Notes: generated by a model from the sequence alone, not told the origin. 64,000 nucleotides of DNA from Bisporella sp. PMI_857 (GCA_021307315.1 JAJSPD010000088.1:62001-126000), one strand, 5' to 3'; counted from the first letter of the stretch, positions 24,239 through 36,120 are shown. A program made the numbers and translations.

Positions 24239-24932
24239 ACAAGCGGGGTACTCTGACTGTGTCGGTTCTGTCGATGTTGGGAGTGGGGCACATGGTCGTC
24301 ACGTGGCACCGCGGCACTAGCGTGGTGAGGGGCCTTAAGCTTCTCCACCCTCCTCCTTCTTAGACAACTAAGCCTATCAACCAACGTCACTGTATCTACT
24401 CGAGTAGTATTGGTGAGTTACCCTGTGTAACCAACAATTAGAAATCTGCTGGGAGTTTATGCCGGTATGAGTTAAAAGACGAGTGGGCTTCTTAATTCAG
24501 GTGACAAGCCAATGCCTCCTCAAAGTCTCAAGGAGTGTGAAATTGCCTTCGTAAACTATTCGACTTGAGGGTACAGCTAAGCATGTCAGCAACTTAACCA
24601 CTGCATGATCAACCACTGAATTTAGGCGGGGAGAGCCTAGTTGCATCTGCAAAATCCAGCACACCAGTTTAGTTTCTGAGGTGAAGGCTAAATTACGTAA
24701 ATACTATATTCAACAGATTCCATACATCTCTTCATTTATGCCCTGACTTAACTAAGAGGAACAGCTTTCTGTATGTGGAGCATAAGGTTAGGGAAGAGAA
24801 CAATGTAGCGTTTGTACTGGAGCATAAGCGTACCTCTGTACGAACTGTAAATACTAGTATAAGATGCCGTCTCTCCCTCCACTTCTCTCTTAGACGCTAT
24901 CATGCCCAATACGACCCTTGCCAACCCTAGCT
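24239..24932. other. Upstream region of the cyclin gene
   Basis: No gene supported. A minus frame at 24136-24390 is mostly MITE sequence. A short ATG-started frame (24902, nine codons then stop) lies just upstream of the cyclin start and could act as an upstream open reading frame. Confidence 0.4.
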
Positions 24933-25790
24933 ATGGTTTCTCAACCACGGGCTTTCAACACCAGAGTCTGGAATCAGTTTCTTGGTGGCAGCGTCAGCCT
25001 AGAGATGACCTGCTACCTAGCTCAAAAGGCATCAAACGTTGTTGAAAGAAAACCTGATCTCTGTATCCCCATCAATCAGCCTCCTTCTACTAGGCAATCA
25101 GATCGAGTCTCAGAAGTCATCACAGCGAGGGAGCAATTGGATGACCAAGTCCCACTCCTGGAAACTTTTATCTCTAGCGTTGTCAGACAATCAAATGTCC
25201 AAGTCTCAACATTAATGACAACTCTCCTCTACCTTGCTCGCCTCCGCTCCAAGCTTGCCCCGACTGCCGAGGGTACTCGATCTACTCCTCATAGAATCTT
25301 CTTGGCATGCCTTATTCTTTCGGAAAAGTTCCTTAATGACTTCAGCCCATACAACAAACACTGGGCTTCATACTCACGAGTGGGGGAGTTCAGTCTTAGC
25401 AATTTCGACGTCAACATCATGGAGAAGCAACTCCTCTTCCTGTTGGACTGGAATCTCAAATTTGAACCATCTGAGCTAGAGCAACATTGTGAGCCGTTTC
25501 TCACACGTATTCGGGACTCCACCGTGAGGATGAGAAATATTAGCTTTAAAGGCAACCGGAGAGTCTCGAACAAGGGAAAGCCGCGAGGCGACCCTCAGCT
25601 ATCCAACACGAACATGAAAAATACAAGCAAGATATTGAAACGAGAAGCAAAAAATCTTTTTCACTCAAGAACAAAAAATTTGGTCATGCTTGAAAGCCCA
25701 GTGGTGGCTATAAAACAGTCTCCGGCATCTCCATGTTCTAAAACAAAGGTATATGAACAGCGATCGCTCGAGGGTCATGAAGAGAAGTAA
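24933..25790 (+). CDS. Pcl/Pho80-type cyclin
   Basis: Predicted 285-residue cyclin of the family that partners Pho85-like kinases in cell-cycle and phosphate or morphogenesis control. The cyclin box spans about residues 65-175: LLETFISSVVRQSNVQVSTLMTTLLYL, then HRIFLACLILSEKFLNDFSPYNKHWA, then VNIMEKQLLFLLDWNL. The order and key residues (KxLND, NKxWA, EKQLLFLLD) match Pcl1/PclA-like proteins. The C-terminal 90 residues are basic and unstructured with no domain. The open frame begins at a TTG at 24918, but the first ATG in frame is 24933. Intronless as read. Confidence 0.8.
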   Translation: MVSQPRAFNTRVWNQFLGGSVSLEMTCYLAQKASNVVERKPDLCIPINQPPSTRQSDRVSEVITAREQLDDQVPLLETFISSVVRQSNVQVSTLMTTLLYLARLRSKLAPTAEGTRSTPHRIFLACLILSEKFLNDFSPYNKHWASYSRVGEFSLSNFDVNIMEKQLLFLLDWNLKFEPSELEQHCEPFLTRIRDSTVRMRNISFKGNRRVSNKGKPRGDPQLSNTNMKNTSKILKREAKNLFHSRTKNLVMLESPVVAIKQSPASPCSKTKVYEQRSLEGHEEK

Positions 25791-26209
25791 TTAGGTCTCT
25801 TCCTGAATTTATTGTACATCAGAATTGGCAATAAGGAGCAAAGGAAAGTCATCATAAGCTAGTCAAAATATGTTCGAATAATCTACGTCGGTCTCATGAC
25901 AAAGAAATTAATTTTTAATCAATGTGACGTGGATCGCCGGAACATAATTAGTGACGTGTTGAAATTTACGGAACTCCGAACGCAGAGCATTTGAAGTATT
26001 ATATTAGACATGATTCTCTCATCGAAAAGTTACGAGTTCGAGACTAATGTCACTAATGTTCAAATTTATTGACGCCCCAGTATCAAATACTTTCACTTCT
26101 AATTCTTACGCTAGCACCACTAATCTTGGCTACACGCTGGCTGCTACCACCCTACCAGGAGAGGGACAAACCCAAAATTAAGCATTAGTGAGACCCGATC
26201 CCCACTTTT
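25791..26209. other. Intergenic, convergent
   Basis: Spacer between the 3' ends of the cyclin and the membrane-protein gene. No gene or repeat recognised. Confidence 0.5.
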
Positions 26210-27174
26210 TCAACCCAGTACCTCTGACTTCGCCTTCAATTGCACCCAAGTCAGTACGGAAGATAGGACAAGAATAACAGAGATTCGTTTTAGGACTCTC
26301 AGATCTTCTAACCAGTAAATTCGTCCTTCGCGTCCTTCGTCCTTAATATTCTTGGCAGTTCGATGCCGCGGAAGATTCGGTACTCGGAAGAGATTCCACA
26401 CCGCAATACTAAGGAAGGGTATCGAGCAGAGTAACCATTTCCAGTTGAGATCAGAGTCACGAAGTGCGTGTCGAGCCAATGGGAAGTACTCTCGAATTTG
26501 TGGTAGGACCCATTTCACGGCGGCCTTATGAATAACGAAGCTATAAACCACTGCAGCTGTGGCAGAATATATCCACCGCAACCACCAACCGTTCCAGTCG
26601 AGACTTTGGCGTCGAGGAGGTTGAATAGTGAGAGGCTTTCGCTGTAGGAAATAATACGGACCAGAAGTTGCCAGTATATTAACTAGTAACGAGCCCACAC
26701 TGGTAGACGTAGAGGCCGAGGCAAGGACATAAGTTATGGGTACGTAGCATAACAGCGTAAGACACGCAACCTCTGGACCTGCATAGAAATCTCAGTAACC
26801 TTTAGTGGTTATGTGGTTGAATGTACTATACCAGTGCAATCAAGCCACCATCCGATGCCAAATTCAGATGCTTTCCAGAGCATGATGGAGAGGTACTTCC
26901 ATCGAGTTTTCTGATCTATCCCTATGAGGCTAGAGAGACCATCTACCATTCGCTGTGTTGTGGTGAAGTCACCCTGGGAGGTGATGAAAGCGCTGATCAC
27001 CACGAGAATACAGAATCGCCGCGCAAAGAAGAAATCAGGTGAACTCCTGCCGTTATTGATGAGAATTTTGCGAACTGAAGTCCAGCTAAGTGCTGGGACT
27101 GCCATAGTAGAATAATTTTTGGGTATAAGCCTTGCAAAAGTGGTAGAAAGCTTTATGTTTGCACGCAAAGTCAT
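26210..27174 (-). CDS. Conserved multi-pass membrane protein, two exons
   Basis: 303 residues from exons 27174-26832 and 26778-26210; the 53-nt intron 26779-26831 has a GTATAG donor, TACTGA branch and TGCAG acceptor. The join gives WWLDCTGPEVACLTLLCYVP. About five hydrophobic stretches are seen (near SIMLWKASEFGIGWW, ACLTLLCYVPITYVLA, WIYSATAAVVYSFVIH, LLCSIPFLSIAVW, ISVILVLSSVLTW) with basic loops. The first 23 residues (RANIKLSTTFARLIPKNYS) resemble a mitochondrial presequence; a second Met (MAVPAL) could also be the start. I do not recognise a named family. It is transcribed in the same direction as the ferric reductase upstream of it. Confidence 0.65.
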
Positions 27175-27551
27175 CGGTTTTGATCTTGGGCAGGTTCACA
27201 TCTTGATGCGTTGCGGACGAGTAAATGGTCATCGCTAAAATGTCAGCAGATGACGGGCGGGGAAAATCATAACGTGTAACATTGATCGGCTTAAGTACAA
27301 CGACTGTATCTCATGCTGACATTCATTTGTTGGGACTGACGAGATGTGCTTGTCCCTAGATAGCCACCAGCTTGAGCTTCACGAGCCGACTTTAACACGT
27401 CATACAACAAAATCAATCGGATTCAACCGAATAAACTATTGTCTCGCATCAAGTATTTTAGGATATTGATATTGCGCATAGCAGATATTAGACTAAATGC
27501 TCTTCTCTAATGATACACTCTCAAGTGGAACTCAGTTGCTTGGAAACATGT

Positions 27552-29667
27552 CTATCTTGCTGCATAGCGATATCCAATAGTCTGTTCATCTGTTGCCTTG
27601 TATTCAAATCCGATGGTCTTTTCCTCTCCTGCGGAATTTTCACTCTCAACTAATCCCTGATCTGTTTTCATTCTAGGCCACCTTTCTGGACGAAATTCGT
27701 GCTCGTGAAGACGATGACCTCTAGTAGCAACAATGTTACGGATGGAATCTGCGAAGTCTGGATAAGCACAAACTACACACAGTCAGCACAATTTCGGCCT
27801 AGTTTATGAACTACTCACCTGATACCAACGTTCTACCTCTACAGTTATCGTTACTTAATTGACTTTCTAGGGAAGTAGCAGCATTAAGGCTACCGTAGAC
27901 TGTTCTGAGAGATGCTGCATCACTGTGATTCTTCTCTACCGGGATGCTCTCGAATAGAATGTCGTTGCCAGAGGCTATCTTATGTAAGCCCTCACCAGCC
28001 TCCAGTGTGTTACCCCTCTGGTTACCGTGTATAGACGCTGTCCTATTCTTACTCTTCGCTGGATAATTGTGTGATGTAGTGTTGTCCGGATTTTCGGTGA
28101 GACTCGCACGCTGATGCGGGTGTCTAACGTATCTGGTGCATCGAAACATCTTCACATGACCATGTCAGCAAAACATCAGAGCGATAGAAGCCAGAGCTTA
28201 CATAACCTTGATCAGGTGGTGCACCTTGCCAGCCGGACCTATACTCAAACTCCTTTGCAGGTTCGAGGCGTAGCTTGGAAAGTCTGGCATAGTCTTGCTG
28301 TAGCAAATCCAATACCATTTGATATGCGGTATCATATTTTGTATTGCACTTATCAGTCATCTCATTGCACTCAACAAATTCTTCCTCGACCTCCCAGAGA
28401 AGTGTTATGCGTTGTGTTTTAGCAGTACTAGCTTCCCTACACTCAAGCAGCTGTCTGATAGTGGCTAGCTGTGCTCCAATCCCAATACCTGTGGCATATA
28501 AGATGACAGTCCCATAGTCTTCGGCTTTTATTGCCTGTCCGTAAGGTCCATCAATGTAAGCATTGAAGCGTTGAGAATTTGTTGATTCAGAATTGGCAAG
28601 AATTTTAAGTTTCCGCGTGAATCCCGCTCTTACATCAATCAGAAGCGTAATGTGTTTTGCCTTGCCGTTTTGCTTTTCCCCCCATGATGCGATTGCGAAA
28701 GGATGCGATTCAGCAAAGGAAGTGTGACCCGTTGACGGAATACGCAGCCAAACGTGCTGTCCTGCTCGCACGCGAATCGATCTCGTCAGTTCTAGGTCAA
28801 CTTTGAGAAGGCCATCTCCATGGTAGATTGCAGCCTTTGCTCTTTGTAGTATAAACATGCCTGTTCTCATGCTAACGAGTAGGATATACATCGACGCAGT
28901 GATGACTAACAAGATAGCTGAAGGCTTCGAAACGTCAACAGGAGTCAGGTGAACAAAGCCAGCTACAACGATGATAGCTGCAAAGCAGACATGACAGTAG
29001 CGGAACACTTCATAAAACGTCTGACGCACGGAAGAGAAGGAAGACAGTATAAGAGCAAAGAGTGCTGATGCGGCCTATATCCATAGCCATTAGTGACATA
29101 TCCTCCGCCCCCCCCAGGGAAAGAGCTACGAACTGTGAAACCTGCAATACGTGACCGAGGCGACAGAATAACTCCACTGGGCTGGTAAGGTACAAGTGCA
29201 ATCACGCCATGAACGATACCAACAAGAAATACTACCATTCCCAGCCACCTGTGGAAGAATGCTTGAAACTCGTAGGTAACGCCAAGTCTATCCGAAAACA
29301 AATTTTGTCTGCCACTTACAATTAAAATACATAGATTGAATGCAAGGACTCGCCCCGAGCACCAAATTATCAAGTCATGGTTTGTGGCGGAAGCGCCTAA
29401 GACAACAGCGTTGAAAATTAACACTGCAGTCGCAACAAGGAGATATAGAGGCGTGATGACGCCTCTTCCACGTATGTTCACTGAAAACTCCTTTCCATGG
29501 ATAGACCCCAGTCGCAACTTGCGGCGAATTTGGGGGGTGTATATGTATCTTCGGAAGAAAGACGCAGTTTTTGGGTAGAGATTAGAGAAGAGAATGGAGA
29601 TGAAATAGTACGTCATAAATGCTCCTATAAGACCACAACAAGCCCAAACCGAAGCGTCCATCATCAT
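27552..29667 (-). CDS. FRE-type ferric/cupric reductase (flavocytochrome), four exons
   Basis: Plasma-membrane metalloreductase moving electrons from NADPH via FAD and two hemes to external Fe(III) or Cu(II). Exons 29667-29134, 29074-28202, 28149-27819, 27772-27552 give 652 residues; introns (59, 52, 46 nt) keep frame. The ferric-reductase transmembrane domain has two His pairs, His139/His153 and His206/His220, each 14 apart. The FAD-binding HPFAIASW lies near 302, followed by GPYGQ and ATGIGIGAQL for NADPH. An unusual low-complexity insert of about 100 residues, Ser/Asn-rich, lies between the NADPH region and the final GRTLVSVCAYPDFADSIR motif. The C-terminus has an extra acidic tail of about 45 residues. 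The open frame extends upstream to 29751 without ATG; the first ATG is 29667, leaving no signal peptide. Confidence 0.85.
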
Positions 29668-30155
29668 GTAATTATGCAGATGAGCAGAGAGGGGTGTAGA
29701 ATGAGAGAGCGCCGGAGGAGACTTATGATCGTGATGAGAAACGCTATTCAAGTAATGGAGGTTATGATGTCAGCAAAAGGAGATAAATATAGAATTAGAC
29801 AAAGATCATTAGAGGTTGTGATGACTTGGAACTTAGAATTCATCTTGTTGTTTGGAGATATAGTACAATACAGTATGTACAGTAATGGTTCTTTAATACA
29901 TAAATAGGAAGAGCTAATTGAGATTCAAAGTCAGGGTCGGAAATATTGCCACCTCACTAAAATTTATGCGAGTGCTCAGTCCACGTCAGAACCATTTTAA
30001 AAAGATTAGATTGATGAAATTTCTGGCCGTGACGGTAACCATTCGAGTGATGACTTTACGATTTTAGCATACCGGCCCATCCGTGATACTCCGTCCCCAT
30101 CCCACCCGGGATGCTTTCCGCCCCTCAAGCTAGTATTGTCTAGCCGCACTAACAC
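29668..30155. other. Intergenic
   Basis: 5' side of the ferric reductase gene; its promoter should lie here. No iron-regulator site was identified with confidence. A plus frame at 29497-29907 is antisense to the reductase. Confidence 0.4.
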
Positions 30156-30757
30156 CTAGCTCCGCAACAAATTTTGCATGCTAGTCATGTTTGCCTCATT
30201 CGCAATATCCAGAGCCGTCCTGCCCTTCGAATCCAGCACCGTCATGTCGAAGTCTAGACGTCGCAGCCACAGGACTAGAGGCTCGTTATTTTGCTCTACA
30301 GCTACGTGTAGAATCGTCTTCCGGTTTCGTCCAAGCTTGTCAGATCAACTCCAGCCATACAGAGCCTTTTCACCAATGGTTCCCCCCCCTTTGCAAATAC
30401 CAATTCCCAGTCATTCTTGCCATCAATGGTGAACTTGCCTGACTTCAAGTCCTCGCATAGGAAAATACTGATTTCTTCAGGCTCGACTGCTTGTGGGTAA
30501 AGCCTGGTTCCATCTGCGATGAGCTCCGATAACTTCGAGGGAAAGATGGTCTTGTTCAGGCACTCGAAACAGGGCGAGGGATGAACTAAATGCTGAACAA
30601 TATTTGCAAGCTGGAGATAGCGTCGCCAGCAGATTGTCCATGCTGCCATGGAAAAAGCCCACGCTACGAACAAAATTGCATAGCTGCAGGGACAAGTGAT
30701 CGTGAGGATGTTAGACATTTTGAAGATTCTGATAACGGGGGAAAGGTGACTGAACAT
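30156..30757 (-). pseudogene. Small ankyrin-repeat membrane protein with one frame change
   Basis: Starts at ATG 30757 with one or two hydrophobic segments (ILTITCPCSYAILFVAWAFSMAAW), then a soluble region. Ankyrin repeats follow: GGEPLVKRLCMAGVDLTSLDETGR in the first frame and HVAVEQNNEPLVLWLRR..DSKGRTALDIANEANMTSMQNLL in the next, ending at 30156. The consensus DETGRKTILHVA is broken by loss of one base at about 30310. Apart from that the sequence is well kept, so it may be a functional gene with a sequencing deletion or a very recent pseudogene. Partner unknown. Confidence 0.65.
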
Positions 30758-30794
30758 TTCCGTCAAGAAGGGCGGCCTCTGGCTCTATATACTT

Positions 30795-30815
30795 ATTCTA
30801 TCTATCTATCTATCT
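30795..30815. repeat. TCTA microsatellite
   Basis: About five tandem TCTA units upstream of the ankyrin gene. Confidence 0.8.
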
Positions 30816-32149
30816 TGAGATGTACATCATCAATGCATGATTCCTCAGCCATGTTGGGAGATTTTTACCTGCGCTCCCCCCTCCCCCCCCGCTCTTACCA
30901 ACCCATGATCTGGCGGTAGTCAACCAAGGTCATGACATTAGGGATGGGTATATTATGCACAAGCCCCTGAGAGGCATCTGGCTCGAGAAAATTTCCAAAC
31001 AACTCGCCCTGGTGCCTAGAGACTACATGGTTCCCTGCCACAAATTAATGCAAAGTGAATTGGCTAGGACTGGGATCTGATCATATTTGCCTACTAGAAC
31101 CCTTGTGGGCTGCGACTTCCCTTCGATTGCAAACTTTAGTTGCCGGTGGGTTCGTTTCGCCATTACACGGTGATGCTCCTTGAATGTCTATTCAGCCCGA
31201 CAAGTATTACATCTGTGGAAGAGGGGAAATTTTGGCGCCACCAAATTATTCTCGTTCGGCTGCTGAGTAGAATTAGCTGGTGAACAATTACTCCAAGGAC
31301 ATCTTCCCAAAAAGCCTGTAGGATTATGTACGTGGTTGTATTATTATGGGAGCTGTTCTCCCTTGCCAGACTGGTTCATAAGAGTCTGCACGCCAAACTA
31401 TGAGTATACCTTGACGTGGCTTAGCATCATGCAGTTATAGGCAGGGAAAATTCGAGTAGAATATTGTCACAGAGGATAAGAACGAGCACTGACGTAACAG
31501 TAGGCTATGTCGAGGCACTTTCTCTTTATGCGTTGTATTTTCGGATTTCTAAAGAAGCCGCTGAACGAAGCTAATTAGTGGCAGCCTAGTACCCAATACT
31601 AGACTGTTGTTAAGTGGCAACGGAATCTGCCTCGCCATCGATGCTTTCCCAGTATGTCTAAATCTTCCAGTACCCTATAGAGTAGAGGGAACCGTCCTGC
31701 AGCATTCTTCAATTCACCGTTCTTCATGCTTTACTTCTGTGGAATATTAACACCCCCATAATTCTTGATTATCCTTGGATACTGGACTAGTGAGCGTACA
31801 ACTGCCACAAGACGAATCATGATGCTCCCCGCCTCAAACAGTTCAAAAGAATCTGCAAAGTTTTGAGAAATGAGCCAGCATGCATCAAGTCTTAGTTGGG
31901 GAGAAATTGCGAGGAAAGCAATGGATTCTGGTGACCCGATATGCTTCAACAAAAGCCGGACCCTGATTGGACAGAGGCGGCGGAACCACAGATGAAGTGG
32001 TAGATATCGCTACTATTAGTTGGAGTCACGGTATGGTTGATGGGTATTTGGTGTGCTGCTTATTCGAATTTTGACGTGGGCAAAGTTTTAATGTGATTGT
32101 CGTGTTGGATTATGTATTTCTGTCAAATTCATTGCTTTGCTTCTAGATC
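30816..32149. other. No gene recognised
   Basis: No supportable coding region; a 73-codon minus frame at 31731-31952 shows no known domain. Confidence 0.4.
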
Positions 32150-32602
32150 ATTGGTACATAAAGTGGTTTCGTGACTTCCATGACCGTCTAAAATAAGTAA
32201 TTGTGGGAACACCCGGGCCGTAGTAATTACTTATACTTTAACCTGATGGCACGCACGCATGTGTTTCATGCGCAATGCTTGTTGAGGTTGGTGGACAAGT
32301 CTTCGTTGTTGGTTGATGATGATTGTTCGAAGCTCTCGTTCTAAGGGGTTGAGTAGGGTCGAGGTCCCACGTTTCAGATGCTAGTCACATGATCATAACT
32401 ACATATAAATGGCTACTAACAGTAATCGAGGCTCTCGAGGGTCTAGTGGAGCTGTAAGAGGTATAAACACTTTATTGAGCCATTCTATAGCTGTACTGTC
32501 CGTTGTCCAGCCATTTTCGGTAGCAGTAAACTGCCATTGGTCGAAAGTATCAAGGCTAGTAGGAAACCACTGTTGCTGTACTGATTTTCCTTTATATATA
32601 AC
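32150..32602 (-). pseudogene. pogo-family transposase fragment split by a solo LTR
   Basis: Minus-strand piece of the same transposase as the intact copy at 39063. 32602-32422 encodes KGKSVQQQWFPTSL, QFTATENGWTTD and EWLNKVFIPLTAP. After removing the inserted LTR (32202-32421) it continues in frame as RLLILDGHGSHETT, including the second catalytic Asp. Homology fades near 32150. The 32602 end abuts a second LTR (32603-32806). No complete domain remains. Confidence 0.8.
32202..32421 (+). mobile_element. Solo LTR, family E (220 bp)
   Basis: Starts TGTGGGAACACC and ends GGCTACTAACA, with perfect 5-bp duplication GTAAT (32197-32201 and 32422-32426) inside the pogo fragment. An ACATATAAAT box lies near its end. 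Relatives: 33167-33405 and a chimeric copy near 46049-46427. Confidence 0.85.
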
Positions 32603-32806
32603 TGTCACGGCCCTGGCCCTAGCTCGCTTAGATCCTCGCTTAGACTGGCTAGAGGCCAGTCTCCTGTATATAAAGCGTTGTTTTCCTTTCCTTCTTTTAT
32701 CTGTAGCTTGCTCTCTTCGTTATAACAATTGATAGTCGTTCACACCTTTGAATCCTTCTCCCTGAGATTTGCGGACCGAGATCCCTGTTCGATTTGAGTT
32801 GTTACA
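32603..32806 (+). mobile_element. Solo LTR, family C (204 bp)
   Basis: Starts TGTCACGGCCC and ends GAGTTGTTACA; TATATAAAGCG promoter-like box near 32658. Flanking pentamers ATAAC and GCGAC do not match, so one side has been rearranged; pogo homology exists only on its left. The inverted copy at 43527-43729 has perfect flanks. Confidence 0.8.
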
Positions 32807-32956
32807 GCGACGCGTACAATATAACTTTTGAACTTTGAAATGAAAATGTTACAGCTTTGTACCTTTACGTTGCTTAGTAGATTCGACTATAAAAACTACT
32901 GCAAGTAAATTTGTAATTAAATAAATAAATAAGCTTAGTGTAAATAAAAGTTTTTA

Positions 32957-33643
32957 CGGCAAATATCTCATATACCACCATTTGCCTGTATTATTTCTGA
33001 AATACCACACTTTTGTTTGGACTCTTTCTCATATACCACTACTTTTTTCTTGGCACCAAAACAGTGGTATATCAGATATACACCTGCAAAATGATGGTAT
33101 TTCAGAAAAGAACCTGTTTCATGTTGTATATCTGAAATACCATCATTTTGCAGGTGTATATCTGATTGTAGGAACACCTGGGTTGCAGTAATTACTTATA
33201 CTTTAACCCGAGGGCACGCACGCATATGTTTGATGCGTAATGCTCGTTGAAGTTAGTAGATAAGTCTTGATTGTTGGTTGATTCTTGATTGTTGGTTGAT
33301 TTTTGATTGTTCTAAGCTCTTGTTCTAAGGTGTTGAGTAGGATCGAGGTCCCACGTTTCAAGTGCTAGTCACATGATCATAACTACATATAAATGGCTAC
33401 TAACAATAAACAGAACTGGGATATAAAGCAGATTGAGTATTTAGAGTATTACTATAGATAGCTTTCAAAAAAGTACCCTGTTTTCCGATATACTATTGTT
33501 TTACGTGCTTATATCTCATATACCATTGCTTTACGTGCTTTTATCTCATATACCACAAGTGTGGTATATGAGAAAGAGTCCAAACAAAAGTGTGGTATTT
33601 CAGAAATAATACAGGCAAATGGTGGTATATGAGATATTTGCCG
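32957..33643. mobile_element. Mutator-like foldback element, 83-bp perfect inverted repeats
   Basis: Terminal arms 32957-33039 and 33561-33643 are exact reverse complements over 83 bp (outer end CGGCAAATATCTCATATACC) and are bounded by a perfect 9-bp duplication AAGTTTTTA (32948-32956 and 33644-33652), the length typical of Mutator-like elements. Inside, 33071-33106 and 33131-33166 form a second perfect 36-bp palindrome. A family E LTR (33167-33405) interrupts the interior directly after this palindrome. No transposase is present. Short forms ATATACCAC and GAAATACCA recur throughout. Confidence 0.85.
33167..33405 (+). mobile_element. Solo LTR, family E (239 bp)
   Basis: Starts TGTAGGAACACC and ends GGCTACTAACA. 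It is longer than the 32202 copy because a TTGATTGTTGGTTGATT unit is tandemly duplicated. Flanking pentamers CTGAT and ATAAA differ, suggesting recombination between separate insertions or a deletion. Confidence 0.75.
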
Positions 33644-33756
33644 AAGTTTTTATGAAATATATTTAGCATATGCCGAACATATACTAAAGATATGCCAAAA
33701 ATATAGTACCTGTCGGAATACCTGCTACCTAGTAGAAGCGTAGTAACTGTAATTAC

Positions 33757-34017
33757 TGTAACAACCGGTATGCTCAAAGTGCGACACGGAGACCATGATG
33801 CAGGAGCAAGGGGTAATGATAAGGGTATGAGGGGTTTCAGAGCCGATACGGAGGAGAGTTGGAGTCGCCTATAATAAAGGGCCAGCTCCCACTCTCTACC
33901 GTGGTTCCTCATGTTTTTGTATCCTTCGTAGGTAGACCTATAAGGCAATCACTATCAGCCTATTGTACGCACTCCCATATGCCTCTATTCTAGCCCGTGA
34001 TTCCTTGCGTCGTTACA
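33757..34017 (-). mobile_element. Solo LTR, family B, inverted (261 bp)
   Basis: Reverse complement of the family B LTR: begins TGTAACAACCGG and ends CGTCGTTACA. It is more diverged than the 16560 and 45062 copies, and no matching flank duplication is seen. Confidence 0.8.
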
Positions 34018-34245
34018 GGTAAGATATAGGAATTATGGAAAGAAACAGTTTTTATTACTAGCTGCTATAGGACGCTCCACCGTATGAGTCTTGAAGAGAC
34101 TGGACCAACAACACCAATTGCACTAATTGCTTCTACAAAGCACATTCCGCGCCCTATAGTAAAATTGAAAGTATAAGTGCTGGAGAGGCACAGTTATATT
34201 TCTCGTTAAAAGACATATTTAAAAGTTGGTAGCCCGAAAAGCTGA

Positions 34246-36051
34246 CTACACTAACTTAGCCCCAACCTCTTCATCCTGAGCACCCCAGCCCAAGAGAAGA
34301 CCCTTAAAATTATTTAAATTATCCCGTCTCGTCACTATCAAGTCACACTCGGATTCACACTCTCTAATCATCCTATTATATTCCGCAGTCAACCTGTCAC
34401 GCTCTTCAGCTAGCCTAATTTTCTTCATTTTAGCCTCCTCGAGTTCTCTTTCAGTTTGCTCGAATAGCTTAGAAGCAAATATGCGTGACTCATTGATCCA
34501 TATATTCTCATGTTCAAGGTAGCCCTGGATTGGAGGTTTCCGCCTCGTGTTTGGGCGAGTAAGCTTTCTTCTTTTAGCCTGTATCTCAGCAGCTGTACTT
34601 GGGGAAATTCTCTCTTGGAAAGTATCAAAACTGCCGATATCAGAATCAGACACTGTTGATTCCCTCCGCGTTCGTTTCTTAGCCTTTGAAAGAAGTGCTC
34701 TAGAGGAGGTGGTAAATGGTGTACCAGACGACTTCGATGAGGCTGGCGTGTCGTCGCCACTTTCATCTGATGAATCAATTATAATTGGCAGTGGCAAGTG
34801 ACTGAAGACAGGGTCGCAATGCAATTTGCTCATTGGATTTGGCCTAGTCATTGTGTCTGACTGACGTTCTTCGATCAAACCCGTGACACGAGTCTCTGGT
34901 GTCCTGGATTTTGACAACTTTGCTTGCTGCTGGGGATTGAGACCTGGGCTGGGTTTGGTGCTACAACCGTCGCTTGGCTGTCCACGTGAGGAAATGGAAC
35001 ATTTCTTTTCTCCATTCCCCCGTCTTCTAAGCATCTGAATTACCCGCTTGGTTATATAGAACTCGTCGTCCCGAGGAATCTCAGGCAGATACTTGATTTC
35101 TATGAGTAAGTCATAGCTTTTTTGGGACACGGTCGGATCTTCAAGTTTTTCTAACTTCGCAAGCCGACTCGACAATTCTTCCATCTTCTCTGCTTGGGGT
35201 GGGCCAGACAACAGCCCCGCTATCAACTGGCCTCGTGCATAACGAAGTTCAGCCTATTTTTGTTAGTTTCCAGACTCAATACTTGACTGCTGTAATCATA
35301 CCTCTGTTCGCCGTTCAGCCATAGTTGGCTGCTCTAATTTGCTTTCCAGAATATTGGAATCCGGAAGCGGTGACTGTTGCTCTTCCTCGCCTGCCAATTT
35401 TCTTTGAAACCATTTCAAATACCGATCGAGCACTTCGAGATTCTCTTCTACTGCTACTCTTTCAAATTTCCTTTCATCTTCAATGTATGTCCCGTCAATT
35501 CCTGTGTTGGCCCAGTCTATCAAGCAACCTAAAAACTTGATTGCAACTTTGAGTCGTTCGACAGGTGACCATAAAAACCGGATGTGGCCTCGGCCCGTAC
35601 TGTTATGTTCGTGACTTATTTTGCGAAGATATTTCATGATTCTTGTTGTTTTCGTTGGTGATTGGAGGTGATTTATCATGGTGGTCTTCAATTCTCCACA
35701 TAATGTAGTATCGATAGCCTGAAGTTGATAATACCTGATATGGCCAATTTGGCCAATAATTCTTTGGATTCCTAAAAGTATATCATCATCGGCTTCCCAG
35801 CTGACAATGAGTTCAGGTGCGCCATCTAGTGTTGGTATAACGAAATGCCAGATTTGAGAAAGCTTCTCGAGAACATCCAGACTAATGGCGACTTCCGATT
35901 TGAATCTGGAACCAATACGAAATTTGTCCCGTAGTACAATAGTGCACTTAGGTTTTGTGGATTTGCTGGTATTCCGGTACCTCATTGGTATTAATTCGTC
36001 GAGGTATTCAGGCGAATTAGTGCAAAAGGCTATACTGGTAATAGGATCCAT
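34246..36051 (-). CDS. Hypothetical protein, N-terminal MDPxT-type fungal domain, C-terminal coiled coil
   Basis: 585 residues from exons 36051-35302 and 35253-34246; intron 35254-35301 (48 nt; GTATGA donor, CTAAC branch, AATAG acceptor) joins RRTE to AELRYARGQL in frame. The start MDPITSIAFCTNSPEYLDEL resembles the N-terminal domain found before NACHT or ankyrin modules in fungal proteins, but no such module follows. The middle is Ser/Pro-rich and low in structure with basic KKRTRRE and KRRKLTRPNTRRKP stretches that could be nuclear signals. Residues about 500-560 form a charged coiled coil (LFEQTERELEEAKMKKIRLAEERDRL). Function unknown. The open frame extends upstream to 36120, but 36051 is preferred for similarity of the start. 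Confidence 0.65.
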
Positions 36052-36120
36052 TACGAGTTGGTTGTAGCAAAGTCCAAATTTGATAGAATTGAAGTATACG
36101 CAGTGAATTTGAGGTAGCAC

